A stretch of DNA of 64,000 nt from Candidatus Nanoarchaeia archaeon (GTDB lineage Archaea > Nanobdellota > Nanobdellia > Woesearchaeales > SKIA01): positions 27,030 to 91,029 of the forward strand of contig JANQNG010000038.1 in NCBI GenBank assembly GCA_028279685.1, read 5' to 3'. The notes beneath the pieces were generated by a model. That model ran no database searches, had not been told where the DNA came from, and was given only the letters and a program-made list of their open reading frames with translations. This document shows, one piece after another, positions 59,087-64,000 of this stretch; the first letter of the stretch is position 1, and each line of letters begins with the position of its first letter. Both the position numbers and the translations under genes were made by a program.

Positions 59087-60107
59087 GCCAAAAATCATCT
59101 GTACATTAGGAACGACTACAGATAGCAAAGAAGTATTAGAGGAGATGGTGAAGCACGGTATGCAATGTGTTAGAATGAATACTGCTTATGCAACTATAGA
59201 AGAATATCAACAAAGACTTGCTATGGTTAGAGAAGTAGATCCTGACATTGAGGTTATGATGGATATTAAAGGTCCTCAGGTGAGGTTATTTGCTGATGCT
59301 AGCTATCCTATCAATGAAGGAGATGTTCTTATAACAGGATTCAAAGATGAGCCATTGCGATTTTCAAAGAATTTCTATAATGATATTGCTGTAGGCGACA
59401 CGTTGCTCATTGACAATGGAACTATTGAAACAATAATATCAAAAAAACAAGATAATAAGCTGCATCTTCGTGTTATTGATCCTGGAGAAGAAAGCATGCT
59501 TTGTAAGCAAAGAGGTGTTAATATTCCAGGAAAATACCTTAATGTTTCTAGACTTTCAAGAAAAGATTTGGAAGTTATTGATTTTGCTGTGCAAAATAAC
59601 GTCGATTATATTGCATTATCGTTCACAAGAAATTTTGAAGATGTCAACAATCTCTATGAAGTCATTGAGGAATCAAAAAAAGAATTGGGAAATACAAAAG
59701 AGATTGGCATAGAGCTAAAGATTGAAGATAAATTTGGTATGGAAAATCTTTCTGATATACTCACAAAATGTTATGAGAAGCAAATAAAAGTATCTGTTAT
59801 GGTCGCTAGAGGGGATCTTTTTGTGGAACTTCCTAAAGAAGAGTTGCCTTATGCGCAGGAGCGTATTGTACATATCTGTAAAGAATATCAAGTTCCGGTC
59901 ACTATAGGAACGGGTGTGCTTGAATCAATGCAGTATGAGTTTGAACCAACAAGAGCAGAAGTGATTGATGTGTATCAAGGATTACAGCAAGGAGTAGATG
60001 CGTTTATGCTTTCCGGAGAGACAAGTAACGGCCATGATCCTGCAGCAGTTGTGGCTATGTTGGAAAATGTTATTGAGAGATATAAGAGTGATACCTATGA
60101 TGGTTAG
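59064..60107 (+). CDS. Pyruvate kinase-like enzyme lacking the C-terminal domain
   Basis: The ATG at 59064 lies 9 nt after GGGGAG. The protein has the pyruvate kinase beta/alpha barrel and B domain: PKIICTLGTTTDS, MMDIKGPQVRLF, IALSFTRNFEDVNNL, ELKIEDKFGMENL, VMVARGDLFVELP and AFMLSGETSNGHDPAAVV. At about 347 residues it lacks the usual C-terminal allosteric domain. It probably uses a phospho-enol substrate, though GIELKIE differs from the usual KIEN. It overlaps the NMNAT-like gene. Confidence 0.85.
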   Translation: MTQTKNTKPKIICTLGTTTDSKEVLEEMVKHGMQCVRMNTAYATIEEYQQRLAMVREVDPDIEVMMDIKGPQVRLFADASYPINEGDVLITGFKDEPLRFSKNFYNDIAVGDTLLIDNGTIETIISKKQDNKLHLRVIDPGEESMLCKQRGVNIPGKYLNVSRLSRKDLEVIDFAVQNNVDYIALSFTRNFEDVNNLYEVIEESKKELGNTKEIGIELKIEDKFGMENLSDILTKCYEKQIKVSVMVARGDLFVELPKEELPYAQERIVHICKEYQVPVTIGTGVLESMQYEFEPTRAEVIDVYQGLQQGVDAFMLSGETSNGHDPAAVVAMLENVIERYKSDTYDG

Positions 60108-61029
60108 GACAACAGTTGAAAAGGAGAGAATAATTGAGCCTATTTGCGATAGGTTAGCTGAGATGTTTGGTTATCGCATCACTTACGAAGAAATTCCTAA
60201 GACCTTCAGAAGAGTATTTCAACAGTATGAGGATAAGTTTTCAACAATTGAGATACATCATATGAAGATGGGTTATGCTGAGGAGATAGGAGATGTTGTG
60301 TATCAGGTGCTGAAACTTATCATGGTATCGGAGAGAATCTTGCTTGAGGAAAAACAGAAAAAACTCTATGATACATATAAGTCGAAGATTTCCTCATCAG
60401 GTTTTTCTGTTGATATTGATACGCTCTATCAGGATGCTATTGATATGATTGATGAAAAGATGATAGGGAATCTGGCTGATCATCTTGGCTGGAGACAATT
60501 TCCTAAACGTTTGACAACTGCAGCAAATTTTTTAGCAAATCAATATGTTTCATACATATCAAGGAGCATGCATCCTGAACTGAGTGGAGGAGCATATCAC
60601 ACCGCAGAGTATATAAAAAATGATAGGATTTCCGAGGAGACTGCGGAACTAATAGATATTCTTACCTGTCCAAGCAGAGTTTTAACAGGGATGAGCCTTG
60701 TGAATGATATGGAGAAGAATATGAAGCTTGCCGAAATGATTATCATGCATACGAAGTGTATTTACGGGAACCAATTTCATACTACAGTAAGTGGCTCAAG
60801 TTATTTTACAACACTTGATAAATTGCTGAAAGAGAAGGCAAGAAATGATATGACGCTCCAGGATGTGCTTGATTTTACCTTGTTTAAGATTCGGGGCAGG
60901 CAAGAACTGAATTTTATGGGCTATGTTGATAAAGAGGTAAAAAGAATATGCAAGCCACTAGAATATATGCTCGAAGCAGGTCTTGTTAAGGGAATTTATT
61001 CCAATAGTCTTGTAACACGAACAATATGA
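60100..61029 (+). CDS. Helical hypothetical protein closing operon 3
   Basis: The true start is the ATG at 60097 or 60100, overlapping the pyruvate-kinase-like stop; the track start is inside that gene. The 309-residue protein is largely alpha-helical with several His and Cys (IEIHHMKMGY, MHTKCIYGNQFHTT). The 3' end overlaps the convergent AbrB-PhoU gene by 34 nt. No family recognised. Confidence 0.6.
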   Translation: MVRTTVEKERIIEPICDRLAEMFGYRITYEEIPKTFRRVFQQYEDKFSTIEIHHMKMGYAEEIGDVVYQVLKLIMVSERILLEEKQKKLYDTYKSKISSSGFSVDIDTLYQDAIDMIDEKMIGNLADHLGWRQFPKRLTTAANFLANQYVSYISRSMHPELSGGAYHTAEYIKNDRISEETAELIDILTCPSRVLTGMSLVNDMEKNMKLAEMIIMHTKCIYGNQFHTTVSGSSYFTTLDKLLKEKARNDMTLQDVLDFTLFKIRGRQELNFMGYVDKEVKRICKPLEYMLEAGLVKGIYSNSLVTRTI

Positions 61030-61943
61030 TTTGTTAAGGTTACCATGCCGGTAACGGTTGCTGCGATCTTTGAACAAATGATATGTCTGCTATGATTTTC
61101 GATGTATTTTCGTATAATATTGAAGAGGTTGTTCTTTTCAACCCATGCTTCTTCTGCGAGAGAGGAAGACATTTGATAGAATGCAGTCATCGCGTTTTTG
61201 TAGAATTGTTCGAGGGAGGATAGAAGATCAACAAATTCTTTTTTTTGCGGCTTCTTTAATTCCAGAGAATGATTGGCAACAATTTTCACCCTATCTCCAA
61301 TTTTCTCGAGGAGCATATTGACTTCCCAATAACGGAGAACATCCAATTCAGTAAGATTGAGTGTGTCTAGAATTGTTTTATCTTGTTGTGCAGTCTTGAG
61401 AATTTTGATCAAGAGACCACTAAGTCTATTGACTTCTTTGTCACGGTCAATAATATGAGTAGGATCTTCTTCTTTTTTCGTTACTTCTTTAAGATCAATG
61501 ATCATAGATCTAATGATGTTGTCCATTCTTCGTATCACGAGTTTGACATCAACATCGTGGATGTCAAGAAAGCTTCGTGCTACAATTCTTTCTGAGGATT
61601 CATCAACAAGCTCTAAAGCAATATGAGAATTGATGTTTTCTTTTACTGATTTAACAACTTTGGGAAGGTTTTTCCCCTTGATAATGATGTGATTGAAGTT
61701 GTTCATATAAGCAGAAGTGATATCGTGCTGGATTTCTTTGTCTTGCTTGCCTTGTGTGCTGATCACCACATCCGCTTTTTCTAATGTTGTGGTGTTGGTG
61801 TCTGTTGTTATGATCAATTTATTTTTCTTTTCAGTGATATAGAGAAGATCGCCTGGCTTGAGTTTGTTCTTCTTAATCCAATCTTGAGGAACGGCAATGA
61901 CTAATGATGTGTGGCCGCTTTTGACAAGTTTTCTAATGTTCAT
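60996..61943 (-). CDS. AbrB-PhoU domain regulator (paralogue)
   Basis: The N-terminal AbrB motif (NIRKLVKSGHTSLVIAVPQDWIKKNKLKPGDLLYI) is followed by a PhoU-like helical domain ending near residue 310. It has the same layout as 38386-39306, from which it differs clearly in sequence. It lies between operons 3 and 4 and points away from operon 4, so it might control the promoter block just upstream. TTTAAATAA at -26. Confidence 0.85.
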   Translation of the reverse strand: MNIRKLVKSGHTSLVIAVPQDWIKKNKLKPGDLLYITEKKNKLIITTDTNTTTLEKADVVISTQGKQDKEIQHDITSAYMNNFNHIIIKGKNLPKVVKSVKENINSHIALELVDESSERIVARSFLDIHDVDVKLVIRRMDNIIRSMIIDLKEVTKKEEDPTHIIDRDKEVNRLSGLLIKILKTAQQDKTILDTLNLTELDVLRYWEVNMLLEKIGDRVKIVANHSLELKKPQKKEFVDLLSSLEQFYKNAMTAFYQMSSSLAEEAWVEKNNLFNIIRKYIENHSRHIICSKIAATVTGMVTLTNHIVRVTRLLE

Positions 61944-62020
61944 GACAATAGGACGAAGTGCATTTATTTAAATCTTGTTCAGACGTTTTCTGGCTAAAAA
62001 ACACGTTTTTACTAATTATT

Positions 62021-62090
62021 TCCATATAGAAAATATTTTCTGAGAGCGAAATATTTATATAGTTGTTAGTGTATACAATACAATAAGTAA
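62021..62090 (+). promoter_or_regulatory. Promoter block, copy B (shared with 40591-40660)
   Basis: The same 70-bp block as copy A, 65 of 70 positions identical by hand alignment: TCCATATAG, palindrome AGAAAATATTTTCT (62028-62041), TATA box AAATATTTATATA, and TTAGTGTATACAATACAATAAGTAA. Here the block runs directly into ATG 62092, so the transcript is nearly leaderless, whereas copy A is followed by a leader of about 60 nt. It drives the nucleoside hydrolase/NAD kinase operon. Confidence 0.8.
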
Positions 62091-62091
62091 A

Positions 62092-62937
62092 ATGGATTCA
62101 GAAAAGAAGACAATAAAGAATGTTATCATTGATACGGATATTGGCAGTGATGTAGATGATGCAATCGCATTAGTATATGCGATCAAGGCAGGAATGGATA
62201 TTAAATTAATCACAACAGTGCATGGTGTTGTTGAGCAGAGAGCGAAGATAGCAAAGAAGATTACATTAATGCTTGGCAAAAATATTCCTGTTGCCTATGG
62301 AGAAGCGAAGCCATTAAAACAGAAGACAATATATAACACAGGTTTTGAAGGAAAGGAGTTCGTTGATAATGGTAATTTTGATATAATGAACAATGCTGTT
62401 GATTTTTTTGCAGAGACTGTTTATGCGCATAAACACGATATTACTGTTGCTGCAATAGGGGCGTTAACTAATGTGGCAAAAGCTTTTAAGAAATATCCTG
62501 ATCTTCCTCAATATATCAATCATCTTTATATTATGGGTGGTGCAAAAATAAAAGGAGAGAGAGTAAAGCCTGATTATACCTCTCATAATTTTAAAGTCGA
62601 CCCCGAAGCAGCTGATATTGTACTTGCTGCTGATATGCCTATCACTATTGTTACAAAACAAGTTTCTAAGAAGAATTATTTCACCAGGGAACAGTTCAAT
62701 ACGCTTTCGAAAAATGGAGATCCTGTTATGCAATATCTTCGTCATGCTGCAAAACAGTGGCTTGATTTTTCTGGAAAAAAAGTAGCTTATCTTTATGATC
62801 CTTTGACGCTATTTCATGTTATTGACGAGGGCATTACAACAAAAGAAAAGATTGGTAATTTCAGCATAACTACTGATGTCGATAAAATATTTAAACAAAG
62901 ACTTATTTCCGTCTTGGAGAGTGGCCACAGTGACTAA
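62092..62937 (+). CDS. Nucleoside hydrolase (IUNH family)
   Basis: The signature VIIDTDIGSDVDDAIALVYAIKAG is the Ca2+-binding DTDxGxDxDDAI motif. ITVAAIGALTNVAKAF, LYIMGGAKIKG and HNFKVDPEAADIVLAADMPITIVT follow in the family order. Such enzymes cut the N-glycosidic bond of ribonucleosides; in a NAD regulon, nicotinamide riboside or nicotinate riboside is a likely substrate, freeing the base for PncA/PncB. It overlaps NAD kinase by 8 nt. Confidence 0.92.
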   Translation: MDSEKKTIKNVIIDTDIGSDVDDAIALVYAIKAGMDIKLITTVHGVVEQRAKIAKKITLMLGKNIPVAYGEAKPLKQKTIYNTGFEGKEFVDNGNFDIMNNAVDFFAETVYAHKHDITVAAIGALTNVAKAFKKYPDLPQYINHLYIMGGAKIKGERVKPDYTSHNFKVDPEAADIVLAADMPITIVTKQVSKKNYFTREQFNTLSKNGDPVMQYLRHAAKQWLDFSGKKVAYLYDPLTLFHVIDEGITTKEKIGNFSITTDVDKIFKQRLISVLESGHSD

Positions 62938-63925
62938 GTTCGAAAAAGTATTAATTATCTCAAAAAAAACTGAATTAGAATTCTATGAAGATAAATTCGG
63001 TGCGAATGTTGACGCTTTCATGCAAAGAAATAACATTGATGTCGCATCGCTTGAAGAAAATCATACTTATCATTATGACAGCCTCAATAATATCAAGTCA
63101 TTATTCAAGCAGAACGGCATTAAGCCAGGAATCATTAGAAAACAAAGTATTGGCCGCAGGGACTTTGATGAGCAATGGGATCTTGTTGTCTCTGTTGGGG
63201 GGGATGGCACCTTTATGGATGTTGCACGATATATCATGGATGATACGCTTCTCTTCGGTATCAAATCAAGCCCTCGTTCTATTGGAGGTCATTATAATAC
63301 AAACTTCTCTAATGCAGAAGAGCACATTAAACGTCTGCTCACTGGAGATTATTTTGTTGAGAAGAGAGCAAGAGTTGAAGGGATCATTGAGAACGGTCAT
63401 GTCATCAAAGATTTAGCAGTTAACGAAATAGCGATTGGCGACAAATACATGACAGGGTATTCAAAATTGGAAGTTTATCTTAATGATGAAAAGTTCCCGA
63501 ATGGCTCTTCAGGATTAATTGCCTCGACATATTGTGGTAAGACAGGATGGTATGATAAGGTTCCTTTACTTGAAAGAGATCCTGCTGTGATTAAGAAAGC
63601 ACAAGATTGTTTAGCAGAAATAGGAATGGGCGACAGAATAATCAATCATCCTGCAGCAGAATTCAATCCAAGAGAAGAAAATGTTGTTCGCTATAAAACT
63701 ATGATGGGAGGGGATAACGGTCAGAATTATGGTTATGATTATGGCATTATCCGTCCAGGCGATGAAATAAAAGTAGTTTCTAAAATACTTATGGATGGTT
63801 GGGCAGCATTTGATGGTGATAAACCTACAAAGCCAAGACCTCGATGTTATGATCTTTTTTTTGGCTCTGTTGTTAGCATAAGAGCCTCAGATAAACCATT
63901 GCATGTTGTGGCATTTGATGAATAA
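62930..63925 (+). CDS. nadK: NAD kinase
   Basis: The start is GTG 62930 (GGAGAG about 8 nt upstream); the track start is inside the hydrolase. The protein carries LVVSVGGDGTFMDVARYI (GGDGT motif), LAVNEIAIGDKYMTGYSKL (NE motif region) and GSSGLIASTYCGKTGWY (the Gly-rich NAD pocket, where the usual STAY reads STYCGKT). It makes NADP from NAD. It is longer (331 residues) than many archaeal NAD kinases, with an insert after residue 220. Confidence 0.88.
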   Translation: MTKFEKVLIISKKTELEFYEDKFGANVDAFMQRNNIDVASLEENHTYHYDSLNNIKSLFKQNGIKPGIIRKQSIGRRDFDEQWDLVVSVGGDGTFMDVARYIMDDTLLFGIKSSPRSIGGHYNTNFSNAEEHIKRLLTGDYFVEKRARVEGIIENGHVIKDLAVNEIAIGDKYMTGYSKLEVYLNDEKFPNGSSGLIASTYCGKTGWYDKVPLLERDPAVIKKAQDCLAEIGMGDRIINHPAAEFNPREENVVRYKTMMGGDNGQNYGYDYGIIRPGDEIKVVSKILMDGWAAFDGDKPTKPRPRCYDLFFGSVVSIRASDKPLHVVAFDE

Positions 63926-63935
63926 GCCTCATTTT

Positions 63936-64000
63936 CTAATCACTTTTTTTCTTCTTTGTTTTCTTCTTTTTCTTTCTAGCTTTCTTTTTTGCTTTTTTCT
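63936..64000 (-). CDS. Lys-rich C-terminal tail of a gene running in from the right
   Basis: On the reverse strand the window edge is in an open frame encoding KKAKKKARKKKKKTKKKKSD and a stop (63936-63938). Such Lys-rich tails occur on archaeal ribosomal proteins, aminoacyl-tRNA synthetases and DNA-binding proteins; the rest of the gene is outside the window. The T-rich plus strand could instead be a terminator for NAD kinase. Confidence 0.4.
   Translation of the reverse strand, partial: KKAKKKARKKKKKTKKKKSD

Overview
The window is AT-rich archaeal chromosome. Signs of this are: genes preceded by TATA boxes about 25 nt upstream of the start codon (many transcripts look leaderless), replication factor C small subunit, archaeal-type TyrRS, a Dim2/Krr1-like KH protein, class III (archaellin/pilin-type) signal peptides, a LonB-like membrane-associated protease, AbrB-PhoU regulators and a tRNA-Trp with an anticodon-loop intron. 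The many small membrane proteins, toxin-antitoxin pairs and unrecognised proteins fit a DPANN lineage (Woesearchaeota or a relative); the lineage is inference, not proven here.

Left part (1-37 kb): the end of an ABC-2 permease pair; a YidD-domain protein with a Gly-rich partner; a THUMP-less tRNA/rRNA methyltransferase; a PEP-synthase-like protein; three toxin-antitoxin-like pairs (about 5.9, 9.1 and 23.9 kb); two double-HTH Lrp-type regulators (6.5 and 29.6 kb); endonuclease III beside a tRNA-Leu-like gene whose T-loop is interrupted; a histidine kinase/response regulator pair; a cluster of pilin-like proteins; a CAAX-type protease; a LonB-like protease; RFC small subunit; a Cas4-like nuclease without a CRISPR array; TyrRS; a voltage-gated K+ channel with a C-terminal zinc ribbon (a 139-bp piece of it is duplicated 4.8 kb upstream); and ArgRS.

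Right part (37.7-64 kb): a long co-directional island. It begins with an NrtR-like Nudix/winged-helix protein, the family that controls NAD genes in bacteria, and is flanked by two AbrB-PhoU paralogues. Operon 2 (40.7-49.1 kb) carries nicotinate phosphoribosyltransferase, an isochorismatase/nicotinamidase-like hydrolase, NAD synthetase, a Nudix hydrolase, NMN adenylyltransferase, a VWA-domain protein, a pyruvate-kinase-like protein and quinolinate synthase. Operon 3 (49.3-61 kb) carries a possible ubiquitin-like modifier precursor, an E2/UBC-like protein, a JAMM isopeptidase-like protein, a double-ThiF E1-like protein, a helical protein, a Ser/Thr-kinase-like protein, two NMNAT-like nucleotidyltransferases, a second pyruvate-kinase-like protein and a helical protein. 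Operon 4 (62.1-63.9 kb) carries a nucleoside hydrolase and NAD kinase. Operons 2 and 4 start with a 70-bp promoter block that is 65/70 identical between them and includes a 14-bp palindrome, which links them as one regulon.

The strongest candidate for an undescribed system is this island: a nearly complete NAD salvage and phosphorylation pathway joined to an E1-E2-JAMM conjugation cassette, a protein kinase and a VWA protein. Membership and families are read from sequence motifs; the idea that they work together is inferred from operon structure and the shared promoter.
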